A stretch of DNA of 64,000 bases from Fen-549 sp050011315. GTDB taxonomy: Bacteria > Actinomycetota > Thermoleophilia > Gaiellales > Gaiellaceae. This document shows, piece by piece, positions 14,931-23,079 of the stretch. The stretch is from positions 99,799 to 163,798 of the forward strand of contig JBEKJI010000003.1 in the NCBI GenBank assembly GCA_050011315.1. The letters run 5' to 3'. A model generated the notes under the pieces. That model searched no databases and was not told where the DNA came from. It saw nothing but the letters and a program-made list of their open reading frames with translations. Each line of letters opens with the position of its first letter. Positions within the stretch are counted from its first letter, which is position 1. Both the position numbers and the translations under genes were made by a program.

Positions 14931-17072
14931 CTGTTCGAAAGACTCGGAAAACTCGTCGCCACCCACCCGTGGCGAGTAATCGGCGTCTGGGTAGTGGCGA
15001 TCGCGGTGATCGTGCCGCTTGCGCCGCGACTTTCGGAAGTCGAGAGCACCGACCAGGGCAGCTTCGTGCCCTCTTCGTATGAGTCGGCGCAGGCGCTCGC
15101 GGTCGCGACAAATCATTTCTCGACGGGGATGGGCTCGAGCGCGATCTTCGTCGTCCGCCGCAGCGATCAGACGGCGCTCACCTCCGCCGACCGCGCTCGC
15201 GTCTCGAAGCTCGCTCGCGATCTGAGCAGTGCACGTATCCACCGCGTCACCGCCGTCTCGACCGGCGCCACCCAGGTCGCGCCGAACCGGCGCGCGCAGC
15301 TCGTCACGGTCTCCTTCCGGGGCACCGCCCAGGACAAGCCTGTCCAGACCGCCGTCAAGGAACTGCGGCAACGGGCGCGGACATCGCTCGCAGGGAGCGG
15401 GCTCTCGACGTTGTTGACCGGGGACGCAGCGATCCAGACCGACGGCGTGGACGCGGCGCAGTCGGCGCTGACTGTCGTAAGCATTGCCACGATCGCTCTG
15501 ATCATCGTTCTCCTGGGTGCGGTCTTCCGCGGCCCGCTGACTGCGCTCATGCCGGTCGTCGCCATAGGCGGCATCTACTTGCTGACGCGGTCACTGCTCG
15601 CCTCGCTTGCCAAGGTCGCCGGCTTCAAGGTCGACCAGAATCTGACGACGCTGCTCGTCGTCGTATTGTTCGGGATCGGCACCGACTACGTGCTCTTCCT
15701 GCTCTTCCGTTATCGCGAACGACTGCGGGCCGGTGACGACCCGAAAACGGCGATCGCATTCGCGGTCGCACGGGTCGGCCAGGCGATCACCTCTTCAGCG
15801 CTGGTCGTCCTCGCCGCTTTTCTTACACTCCTGCTTTCAACGCTCGGATCGATGCGCAACATGGCGCCGGGCCTTCTGATAGCGGTCTCGTTGATGCTGC
15901 TCGCGGCGTTAACACTGATCCCGGCTCTTCTCACCCTCCTCGGCACGCACGCATTCTGGCCGTCGAAGGGCTGGCAGCGACCACCGGACGGGACGCGCGC
16001 GCGTCGAGTCGGCGCATTCGTCGGCCGCCACCCGGCGCGAGTGGCGCTCGTGGTCGCGCCGCTACTCGTCGTGCTCGGCGTAGGCGCGCTCTTCTTCAGC
16101 GCCGACTACAACATCGCGAACCAGCTCCCTTCGAACACGGAGTCGGCGAAGGGCTTTACGGCGCTCAAAACGGCGTTCCCGGCGGGCGCTCTCAACCCGA
16201 CGCAGGTCTATGCCGTCGGCGCCAAAGCTCAACGCCCGGTCGAGCTGCGGCGGCTCGCAGCGCGGTTGCGCGCGGTCGAAGGCGTCGCGAGGGTCAGTAA
16301 GCCACAGCCGAGCTCCGACGGCGCTGCGACTGTCATCTCGGTCGAGCTCCGTACGAGCCCGTACGACAACCGCGCACTCGACCTGGTCGCGGGGCCGCTA
16401 CGGAGTGCGGCGCACGCGGGCGTCCAACCGGGGACTGTGCTCGTCGGCGGCCAGACGGCGATCTTCGCCGACGTGCGATCGGCGATCAACCACGACTACG
16501 GGGTCGTCTTCCCCGTCGCGGCCGTGATGATCGCGCTGATCCTCGCTATCGTGCTCCGTAGCTTGATCGCTCCGCTCTACCTGCTCGTCGCCGTCGTGCT
16601 CGGCTTCGCGGCGACGTTGGGTGCTTCCGTCGGCGTCTTCCGCGGAATCGCGGGTTACGACGGCCTCATCTTCATGCTGCCGATGATCGTCTACCTGTTC
16701 GTAGTTGCGATGGGTACCGACTACAACATCCTGGTGACGACACGTTTGCGCGAGGAGGCTCGCGAGGGCAACGACCCGCGGCAGGCGGCCGCGCTCGCCG
16801 TCGAGCACGCTGCGCCGACCGTCATGGCGGCGGGCGTGATCCTTGCCGGCACCTTCGCCTCGTTGATGCTCGGCGGTATCGGGGTGCTCTCTCAGCTCGG
16901 GTTCACCGTTGCGGTTGGAATCGCGATCGTCTCGTTCTTGATGGCCGCGCTACTGATCCCGAGCGTCTCGGCACTGCTCGGTCACCTCGTCTGGTGGCCC
17001 GGTCACTCGGCTGAGCGCGCCGAGGCGCAGCCGCTGCCGGCGCCTCAGCCAAAGCCGCTGCCCGACGAGTGA
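14931..17072 (+). CDS. MMPL/RND-type membrane transporter
   Basis: A 713-residue MMPL-family exporter with about 12 TM segments in two halves, each with a periplasm-side loop domain after TM1 and TM7. Both halves carry the Asp-Tyr pair used for proton coupling: Gly-Ile-Gly-Thr-Asp-Tyr-Val-Leu and Met-Gly-Thr-Asp-Tyr-Asn-Ile. The start is placed at a CTG (14931), 5 bases after GGAGAG, because the reading Leu-Phe-Glu-Arg-Leu-Gly-Lys-Leu-Val-x-Thr-His-Pro-Trp-Arg-Val is the family's N-terminus; the first GTG (14994) would cut into TM1. Substrate unknown: lipids or drugs in relatives. Driven by the TTGACA promoter and probably repressed by the adjacent TetR. Confidence 0.88.
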   Translation: MFERLGKLVATHPWRVIGVWVVAIAVIVPLAPRLSEVESTDQGSFVPSSYESAQALAVATNHFSTGMGSSAIFVVRRSDQTALTSADRARVSKLARDLSSARIHRVTAVSTGATQVAPNRRAQLVTVSFRGTAQDKPVQTAVKELRQRARTSLAGSGLSTLLTGDAAIQTDGVDAAQSALTVVSIATIALIIVLLGAVFRGPLTALMPVVAIGGIYLLTRSLLASLAKVAGFKVDQNLTTLLVVVLFGIGTDYVLFLLFRYRERLRAGDDPKTAIAFAVARVGQAITSSALVVLAAFLTLLLSTLGSMRNMAPGLLIAVSLMLLAALTLIPALLTLLGTHAFWPSKGWQRPPDGTRARRVGAFVGRHPARVALVVAPLLVVLGVGALFFSADYNIANQLPSNTESAKGFTALKTAFPAGALNPTQVYAVGAKAQRPVELRRLAARLRAVEGVARVSKPQPSSDGAATVISVELRTSPYDNRALDLVAGPLRSAAHAGVQPGTVLVGGQTAIFADVRSAINHDYGVVFPVAAVMIALILAIVLRSLIAPLYLLVAVVLGFAATLGASVGVFRGIAGYDGLIFMLPMIVYLFVVAMGTDYNILVTTRLREEAREGNDPRQAAALAVEHAAPTVMAAGVILAGTFASLMLGGIGVLSQLGFTVAVGIAIVSFLMAALLIPSVSALLGHLVWWPGHSAERAEAQPLPAPQPKPLPDE

Positions 17073-17228
17073 CCGGGTAGGCGACCGCTCAGCTGGCGAG
17101 GTGGGGAAGGGGATCGGGGCCGTCCATCACCTCCGTCGGCAGCAGGTTGCGGTACGCCCCCCCCCTCAGGAAGTTCGTTGAGACGGAGGCCGGGCTCGAA
17201 CCGATCACATGCGACTATTCGTCCTTCG

Positions 17229-17798
17229 ATGACGCGAAGTGCTGAACAAGCTACAGAGCTCGGAGCCGACGAGGCGCCCGCCCGTGAGCCGCTCCGCTTC
17301 GTCGTCCACAAGCACCAGGCCTCGCAGCTGCACTACGACCTGCGCCTGGAGCTGGACGGCGTGCTCAAGAGCTGGGCCATTCCGAGAGGGCCGTCGCTCA
17401 AACCGAGCGACAAGCACCTGGCGATGATGGTCGACGACCACCCGCTCGACTACCGGGACTTCGAGGGCGTGATCCCCGGCGGCGAGTACGGCGCCGGCAC
17501 GGTGATGATCTGGGACGAGGGCGCCTTCGTCGCTCTGAACGAGACCGACCGGGAGGGAAGCGAGGAGGCCTTCCGCAGGGGGCTCGAGCGCGGGCAGTTC
17601 ACCTTCATCGTCGCGGGCGAGAAGCTGAAGGGCGAGTTCGCGCTGATCCGCTTCGCGCGCGCCGGCGCCAAGACCTGGCTGCTGGTGAAGAAGCGCGACC
17701 GGTTCGCCTCGACCGAGAACGTCGCCGCGCTTGATCGCTCCGTTCGCTCGGGCCGGAGCATGGAGGAGATCCGGGACGGCTCTTCGGACGGAGCCTGA
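17229..17798 (+). CDS. Stand-alone LigD-type 3'-phosphoesterase domain protein
   Basis: A 189-residue protein that is just the phosphoesterase (PE) domain found at the N-terminus of DNA ligase D. The metal and active-site residues known from LigD are all there: His29, His35, Asp37, Arg39, then His71 and Tyr75 in Asp-Asp-His-Pro-Leu-Asp-Tyr; also the Phe-Glu-Gly-x-Ile-Pro-x-Gly-Glu-Tyr-Gly-x-Gly motif. It should trim 3'-ribonucleotides or 3'-phosphates at DNA ends before joining. No ligase, polymerase or Ku gene is in the window. The ATG at 17229 is used because the 17 residues before it look unconserved. Confidence 0.88.
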   Translation: MTRSAEQATELGADEAPAREPLRFVVHKHQASQLHYDLRLELDGVLKSWAIPRGPSLKPSDKHLAMMVDDHPLDYRDFEGVIPGGEYGAGTVMIWDEGAFVALNETDREGSEEAFRRGLERGQFTFIVAGEKLKGEFALIRFARAGAKTWLLVKKRDRFASTENVAALDRSVRSGRSMEEIRDGSSDGA

Positions 17799-17822
17799 CA
17801 GGCCACCATCCCCGTAGAACCG

Positions 17823-18569
17823 CTAGCCCGGCTTCGGGCTTGGCAATTCTTGCGAGATGTGAGAGCGCGCCCGTTTAGGAGTGACGAGCGGCGCCACCAG
17901 GAGACCGATCGAAAACGCAGCCAGGTGACCGAAATCGGTGAAGCTCCGGTCCACGCTCGCCATGACTCCCAGGTAACCGATCAGGATGGCGAGGTAAAGC
18001 ACCAACCGACGGCCCGACAGGCGGAAAGCCAGCACCGCCGCAACGGCAAAGAAGCCGTAGCTGACGCCGACGTCGATGGCGTGTGCGACGTTACGTTCAG
18101 CAGCGTTGTAGTGGATCGCCAGCCATAGGCCGGCGGCGGTGATCAGGGTCGCACCGGCGTGCCCGACCGCGAACACGAAGGCCGTACGTGCACTTCCGAT
18201 CCAGCGCTCGACCGGCGCGAGCACGAGCGTAAAGAGGACCAGCCAGACGAGCAGCTCCGGGCTGCTAGAGAGCCAGAAAGCGCTTGCGACCAGCGCGCGC
18301 ATCGGGTCGTGCCCCAGCTGGTGGAGGTTCGTGCTTCGCTCGAGGAGCAGAGTGCGGGCGGTAGACGGGCTCGAAGTGTTGAACACCCAGGTCGTGATCA
18401 GCAAGACGAAGAGGAAGACGTACGTGAACGGAGCGGAGCGGACGTAGCGAACGATCCGCCGCTCCAGCGGGCGCCACCGATCCCGCCAGGGATCGAGCCG
18501 CGGCCAGCGAGACGAGCGCTCGATCTGCACGAGCAGCGCCACGGAGCAGATCAGGATCAGCAATCCCAA
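17823..18569 (-). CDS. Rhomboid-like membrane protein (intact copy)
   Basis: A 248-residue protein with about six TM segments. The residues expected for a rhomboid serine protease are present in form: Gly-Val-Ser170-Tyr-Gly and His215 in a C-terminal Gly-His-Leu-Ala-Ala-Phe-x-Ile-Gly helix. The motif is Gly-x-Ser-Tyr-Gly, not the classic Gly-x-Ser-Gly, as in the actinobacterial rhomboid-like group, so activity is plausible but not certain. The N-terminal part has an Arg/Trp-rich cytoplasmic loop and a TM (Val-Phe-Leu-Phe-Val-Leu-Leu-Ile-Thr-Thr-Trp). A frameshifted copy lies at 3129-3885. It converges with the phosphoesterase gene, 24 bases apart. Confidence 0.75.
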   Translation of the reverse strand: MGLLILICSVALLVQIERSSRWPRLDPWRDRWRPLERRIVRYVRSAPFTYVFLFVLLITTWVFNTSSPSTARTLLLERSTNLHQLGHDPMRALVASAFWLSSSPELLVWLVLFTLVLAPVERWIGSARTAFVFAVGHAGATLITAAGLWLAIHYNAAERNVAHAIDVGVSYGFFAVAAVLAFRLSGRRLVLYLAILIGYLGVMASVDRSFTDFGHLAAFSIGLLVAPLVTPKRARSHISQELPSPKPG

Positions 18570-18653
18570 GAAGTCACCGTCCTCGACGCTATCAATTCAG
18601 CCGCGGGAGCCGATTGCGGTGTGACCGTGCGGGCGCAAGCGGCGTAATAACCT

Positions 18654-19682
18654 ATGGTGTTCGCGATGTCGACGCCGAAGAGACCGCCGGACTGCGCTCG
18701 ACCTCCGCTCGGCCGCCTCGGCTCCCCTCGGCGCCACCTTGCGCCGAGGATGTTGCTCCTCGTCGCAGCCTTTTTACTTCTCAGCGCCTGTGGAAGCGGA
18801 GGAAACCGTGTCGATCGCAACGCGAGTGGTGGCGGAGGAAGCCGCGTCTATCGCGACTCGACCTTTGGTTTTCATTTCACCTACCCGGCCGGGCTCCACG
18901 CTCGCGCCGTCCTTGTCGATTACGGAATGGTCGCGTTCAGGGGGGCCGTAGCCACCAATCTGTCCACGCGGCAAGCCTTTTCCACCGCTAATGCCCGCGA
19001 TCTGAGCAAGTTGCCGTCAGAAGCGGCGGTGTTTCTACTCGAGCACAGAGACGGCGGGCTCCCGCCGGCGCTGGAGATACCGGAGGCGCACTTCCCGCTA
19101 CGGGCAGCGGCGTTCGCGCCCATCCGCGGCGTGACGCTTCCCAAAGGCGCGTCCTGGCGCGAGCACGGGTTTTCGGCCAACGGTTGGGATATCCTGGCCG
19201 ACGTTTACTTCGGTCCGAGTGCGAGCCGGGCGGATCGGGCCGCGATCTGGCGCACTGTCTCCTCGCTTCGCTTCAAGTCGCTCCGCACCAGGCAGCGAAC
19301 CGGTGACGGCGGTTTCCTTGTGCTCGAGAAGGCCGTTAGCTATCCGGTCGGTTCAGTCGAGCGGTTGAACGCGAACGCGTTTCTCATTCGGGCTCCGCAC
19401 GGCTTCTACGGCATCGGCGGGCTGGCGATGGGCACGCCCACCACCTTCCCCTGCGCGCTTCGCTTCGATCGGCCGGAGTTCGAGTTCGCCTGCAAGAACG
19501 GACCTCGCCGCTGGGACCGGATGGGGCGCCCGCTCTGGAAAGGCGCCTCCGATCGGGATTTCCTCGGTGTGCTCCCGGCGGTGAAGGTCGGTCAGGATGG
19601 GCACGTCCTCTTCGCGGCCAACGAGGTGGCCTTCGGTACCCGGGCGCGGGAGCGAGCGCTTTGGGGCGGTTCTCGGGCCTAG
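18654..19682 (+). CDS. Lipoprotein with a degenerate Rieske-like C-terminal part
   Basis: A 342-residue exported protein with a lipobox LLLSAC (Cys46). The first 32 residues are Arg/Pro-rich, so Met33 (18750) may be the real start. Residues ~65-205 form a domain of the PsbP-like type (Tyr-x-Asp-x3-Gly-Phe-x-Phe-x-Tyr-Pro). Residues ~220-335 have the order of strands of a Rieske domain (Phe-Glu-Phe-Ala-Cys-Lys-Asn-Gly-x2-Arg-Trp-Asp-x-Met-Gly-Arg, then Leu-Pro-Ala-Val-Lys-Val-Gln-type strand), but the His ligands are missing, so no 2Fe-2S cluster is expected. Rieske kinship is my inference. Its last 4 bases overlap the convergent methyltransferase gene. Confidence 0.6.
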   Translation: MVFAMSTPKRPPDCARPPLGRLGSPRRHLAPRMLLLVAAFLLLSACGSGGNRVDRNASGGGGSRVYRDSTFGFHFTYPAGLHARAVLVDYGMVAFRGAVATNLSTRQAFSTANARDLSKLPSEAAVFLLEHRDGGLPPALEIPEAHFPLRAAAFAPIRGVTLPKGASWREHGFSANGWDILADVYFGPSASRADRAAIWRTVSSLRFKSLRTRQRTGDGGFLVLEKAVSYPVGSVERLNANAFLIRAPHGFYGIGGLAMGTPTTFPCALRFDRPEFEFACKNGPRRWDRMGRPLWKGASDRDFLGVLPAVKVGQDGHVLFAANEVAFGTRARERALWGGSRA

Positions 19683-20320
19683 GGCTTCCGCGCCAGCGCG
19701 ATCACGAACCCCAGCCTGTGCAGCCGGCGCAGGCTGATCTCCGCGAAACCGGCGTCGGCGAGGAGGCGGGTCAACTCGTCGGGGGAGTGGAAGCCGAGGT
19801 GGCCGGGCTCCCTGCGCTTCAGGCGACGATCGACCGCGCGCACGATCAGTTGCTCGGGGTTGGAGTCGCCGACAGCGATCCGGCCGCCGGGAGCTAGAAC
19901 GCGCGCCATCTCGCGGATGGCCTCGCCGGGGCGCGGGTAGTGGTGGAGCGAGGTGCTGCAAAGGACGGCAGTGAACTCATCGTCCTCGAAGGGAAGGTGC
20001 TCGCTGTCGCCGACCTCGAACTCGACGTTGGGAAGATCCGCTGCGAGCCGTCGCGCCTCCTCGATCATGCCCGGCGCCAAGTCGAGCCCGACCGCCCGAG
20101 TGGCGAGCACCGCCGCCGAGCGTACGGCCGCGCCGGTTCCGCAGCCGACGTCGAGTAGACGGTCGCCGGTCTGGAGCTCGAGCGCGGCGAGCGTGAGCGA
20201 CTGCTGGCGCTTGACGTGGCGCCAGCGGCGGTGTGTCTCGTAGCGGTTCGCCTCAGCGTCGAAATAGACGCTGCTCGCGGTCTTCTGTTCGTCCTGTACG
20301 CGTCCGGTCAAGGCCGGCAC
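19679..20320 (-). CDS. Class I SAM-dependent methyltransferase (copy 2)
   Basis: A 213-residue Methyltransf_11-type enzyme with motif I LLDVGCGTGAAV, an acidic strand-2 end (Gly-Leu-Asp-Leu-Ala-Pro-Gly-Met-Ile), and the post-II Phe-x-Ala-Val-Leu-Cys-Ser-Thr-Ser-Leu-His-His-Tyr. The GTG at 20320 gives the same length and N-terminal alignment as the neighbouring paralogue (Tyr-Phe-Asp at residue ~20). Substrate unknown; the Cys-Ser-Thr-Ser-x-His-His pattern is common in lipid and small-molecule methyltransferases. It follows its paralogue by 17 bases, likely one operon. The stop overlaps the lipoprotein gene by 4 bases. Confidence 0.85.
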   Translation of the reverse strand: MPALTGRVQDEQKTASSVYFDAEANRYETHRRWRHVKRQQSLTLAALELQTGDRLLDVGCGTGAAVRSAAVLATRAVGLDLAPGMIEEARRLAADLPNVEFEVGDSEHLPFEDDEFTAVLCSTSLHHYPRPGEAIREMARVLAPGGRIAVGDSNPEQLIVRAVDRRLKRREPGHLGFHSPDELTRLLADAGFAEISLRRLHRLGFVIALARKP

Positions 20321-20337
20321 TGTAGCCGACCGCCGCC

Positions 20338-20979
20338 TTACTTCTGCGCCAGCACGATCATGTAGCCGCCGTGCCAGAGGCTGCGCACGCCGGTCCGGCG
20401 GAGACCGGCCCCGGCGAGAAAGGCGGAGAGCTCGGCCGAGCTGAGGATCCGCACGTGACTCGGTTGCAAGCGGCGCGAGATACGGTCGAGCAGCTTGATC
20501 GAGAAGCGATCGCGGTTGAAGTCGCCGATAGCGATGCGGCCGCCGGGAGCGAGCACTCGCGCCATCTCGGCAATAGCCTTGCCCGGATCCGGATAGTGAT
20601 GGATCGAGGTGCTGCAGAGGACGGCCGTGAACTCGCCGTCGGCGAACGCGAGCGCCTCGCTGTCGCCGACCTCGAGCTCGGCGTTGGGGAGATCCGTTGC
20701 GAGCCGCCGCGCCTCGTCGATCATCCCCGGCGCCAGGTCGAGCCCGACCGCCCGCGTAACGAGCGCCGCCGCCTCGCGCACGGCCGCCCCGGTTCCGCAG
20801 CCCACGTCCAGCAGCCGGTCGTCCGGGCCCAGCTCGAGCATCGCTAACGCCACGGCTTGCGGCTTTTTCACGCTTCGCCAGCGCCGGCCGGTCTCGTAGC
20901 TCGCCGCTTGGCGGTCGAAGTACTCGCGGCTTGTCGCCTTGCCGTTCTCGTCTCGTCCGCGTTCGCTCACAACCGGCAC
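20338..20979 (-). CDS. Class I SAM-dependent methyltransferase (copy 1)
   Basis: A 213-residue paralogue of the next gene, about two-thirds identical by eye: motif I LLDVGCGTGAAV, Gly-Leu-Asp-Leu-Ala-Pro-Gly-Met-Ile-Asp-Glu-Ala-Arg-Arg, Cys-Ser-Thr-Ser-Ile-His-His-Tyr, and Val-Leu-Ala-Pro-Gly-Gly-Arg-Ile-Ala. The C-terminal thirds differ most (this copy ends in a Trp-His-Gly-Gly-Tyr-Met strand), which suggests they act on different substrates. Start is a GTG at 20979. Probably cytoplasmic; co-transcribed with copy 2. Confidence 0.85.
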   Translation of the reverse strand: MPVVSERGRDENGKATSREYFDRQAASYETGRRWRSVKKPQAVALAMLELGPDDRLLDVGCGTGAAVREAAALVTRAVGLDLAPGMIDEARRLATDLPNAELEVGDSEALAFADGEFTAVLCSTSIHHYPDPGKAIAEMARVLAPGGRIAIGDFNRDRFSIKLLDRISRRLQPSHVRILSSAELSAFLAGAGLRRTGVRSLWHGGYMIVLAQK

Positions 20980-21121
20980 GGTAGCGAGCCGTGACTAACT
21001 CGACCACCGTCATCGTGTGCCGCTCTTCAGCCTCGCCGATGGCCGTGAACCAAACACCGCCGGCGCACTCGCGTATCTCCCGGTGGAAACGACCGGACGC
21101 TCGCCAATACCCGCTGTTCGT

Positions 21122-21550
21122 TCAGGCGGCTGCGCGTCCCTCGCCGTCGCAGGGCGCCGGCGAGACTCGCGTCTGCACGAAGAACTCCGAGATCTGGTAG
21201 CCGTTAGGGAGTGCCTCGGCGATCGCCTCGCGTACGAACCAGGCTATATCGCGCTCGAGGTTCTCGAGTGTGAAGACGAGCTCTGCCGGAGCCTGAAGGT
21301 TCACCCAGACCGGAGCATCGGCGTAGGGGGGAGCCGTGCCGACTTCCAGGCCGAGCTGACAGGCATACAGAGCCGTCGCCGCCTCGAAGCGGCTTCGCTC
21401 CAGCAGGATCGACGTGGCGTCGATCATCACCATCTTCGCGTCGAGCTCGCTCCGCTCGGGCCGGGCGTCGTCTTCGTGCAGCACGCCCAGCATTGGTACG
21501 GGCTCCTGGTCGAGGAGGTAGACCCTGCCCTCATCGTTCCATGCGTTCAT
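21122..21550 (-). CDS. Hypothetical 142-residue protein
   Basis: A soluble, acidic protein of mixed alpha/beta character with no signal or TM segment. The start has a strong GAGGGGA ribosome site 5 bases upstream. Its centre holds a Val-Trp-Val-Asn-Leu-Gln-Ala-Pro strand and a helix Phe-Thr-Leu-Glu-Asn-Leu-Glu-Arg-Asp-Ile-Ala-Trp-Phe. I do not recognise the family. It lies 20 bases from the end of the upstream coiled-coil gene on the same strand, so the two are probably co-transcribed. Confidence 0.65.
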   Translation of the reverse strand: MNAWNDEGRVYLLDQEPVPMLGVLHEDDARPERSELDAKMVMIDATSILLERSRFEAATALYACQLGLEVGTAPPYADAPVWVNLQAPAELVFTLENLERDIAWFVREAIAEALPNGYQISEFFVQTRVSPAPCDGEGRAAA

Positions 21551-21570
21551 CGATTCCCCTCACTCGCTAG

Positions 21571-22980
21571 TCAGTTGATGACCCGCAGTCTGCCGCTTCC
21601 AGCTTCCTTCTTTGACGACGCCTTTTTCCCCTTGGTCTGTCCGAGCTGCTTGGCCCACCAGTCGCTCTCGCGCTCGGTCAGGTCGCCCTGCAGCTGACCG
21701 ACCCAGCCCTGCAGATCCTGCTCCTTCTGGGTCAGTCGCTTCTCGCTCTCCTCGACTACGTGCTCGCGCCGCTCCAGGCGCTGCTCGCGCAGCTCGCAGT
21801 CGGCTTCGATCGAGGCAGCCCGGCGCTCCTTGGCGTCGGCCTCGGCCTCGCGCTGCTCGAGGTCGGCGAGCCGCTCTCCGTAGGTGGTCTCGATCTGCTC
21901 CACCCGCCGCTCTTTGCGCTCGAGCCGGCGCAGCCTTTCATCGACCAGCTTGCTGGTGCCCTCGACGTCTCGCTCGCGCTCGTCAAGCTCGCGCTCGCGG
22001 CGGCCGAGGTCCGACTCCAGAGTTGCGGCGGCGTCGCCTCGGCGCTCGGCCTCGGTTAGCTTGCGCCGGGCGCCGGCGAGCTGCCTTGCGATCTCTTCCT
22101 CGCGCGCGTCGAGGGCGCTCTCTCGCTCATCCAGCGAGTCGATGATCGTGATCACGTCGCGCACCTTGTCGGGATCGCCGCCGGTCGCCTCGGCCAGCCG
22201 CTCGACGTCGGCCTGAACGGCCAGGCGCAACTCCTCGATCTCCTCGCCCCGGGCATCGAGCGAGAGCTCGAGATCGCGTAACTCCTCGCTCTTCTCGGCC
22301 AGTTGGTCGATCGCCAGCGCCAGCGCCCGCTCCTGGGCTGCCAGTTCGATGCCCCGCGTATCGAGCGTTTCCTCGCGCTCGACCAATTCTTCGGCGCGCA
22401 TCTTAAGCGCCCGCTCGCGCCCGTTCAGCTCTCTGTTTCGGTCGGCCGTGCCGACGGAGAGATCGGCCTCGCGCACTCGTAGCTCGCGCTCCAGGCGCCT
22501 GCGGTCGATATCGGCCTCCTTGAGCTGGGTCACCTTCTGCTCGATCTGCTCCTCGAGCCTGTCGTTTCGCGCTTTGGCGAGTGCCAGCTCCGATTCGAGC
22601 CCGCTCAGAGTCGCGCGCTCCTCGTCCAGCTCGGCGTGCTCCCGAGCCAGCTCCCGCTCCCGTTCCGCGAGCGCGAGCTCGAACGCGTGCAGCTCGCTCT
22701 CACCCGGGCCGCTACTCGCCGCGGATTCCGCGCCGCCGATCGAAAAGGCGTCACGAAGTTCCTGCTCACGCGCGAACGAGGCCTCGAGCTCGGCTCGCAG
22801 CCTCTGCACGGCGGTGGGGTCGATGCTCTGGCTCTCGAGCAGAGCGAGCACCTCGGCGATCTCGCCGGGCAACTCGACGTAGGCAGGTTCGTCGCTCGGC
22901 CGCCGGCGCGCCAGTTGCGCGCGCAAACCGGTCCCGAAACCCTGCTCGGTGGCTACGTCAGACGATCGTCCAGGTGACAT
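21571..22980 (-). CDS. Long coiled-coil protein
   Basis: A 469-residue protein; from about residue 60 to 440 it is an almost unbroken heptad coiled coil of Glu/Arg/Leu/Ala with regular self-similar phrases (Arg-Glu-x-Glu-Leu-Asp-Glu-Arg-Glu type). The ATG at 22980 is preferred over one at 23037 since GGGGAG lies 7 bases before it. The C-terminus has a Trp-rich patch (Gln-Gly-Trp-Val-Gly-Gln-Leu; Asp-Trp-Trp-Ala-Lys) and a basic Lys-rich tail that could bind DNA or membrane. There is no Walker A, so it is not an SMC ATPase. Its role may be structural or scaffold-like, perhaps serving the adjacent two-component pair; this is inference from position only. Confidence 0.75.
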   Translation of the reverse strand: MSPGRSSDVATEQGFGTGLRAQLARRRPSDEPAYVELPGEIAEVLALLESQSIDPTAVQRLRAELEASFAREQELRDAFSIGGAESAASSGPGESELHAFELALAERERELAREHAELDEERATLSGLESELALAKARNDRLEEQIEQKVTQLKEADIDRRRLERELRVREADLSVGTADRNRELNGRERALKMRAEELVEREETLDTRGIELAAQERALALAIDQLAEKSEELRDLELSLDARGEEIEELRLAVQADVERLAEATGGDPDKVRDVITIIDSLDERESALDAREEEIARQLAGARRKLTEAERRGDAAATLESDLGRRERELDERERDVEGTSKLVDERLRRLERKERRVEQIETTYGERLADLEQREAEADAKERRAASIEADCELREQRLERREHVVEESEKRLTQKEQDLQGWVGQLQGDLTERESDWWAKQLGQTKGKKASSKKEAGSGRLRVIN

Positions 22981-23079
22981 CGCACGGCTCCCCAACCCCT
23001 CGAACGAAGCATCGTCTAGAGAACGGGTACTCCACATCCCCCGTAAGAGGAGTGATGCGGCTCTTTTGGTAGCCGGATC

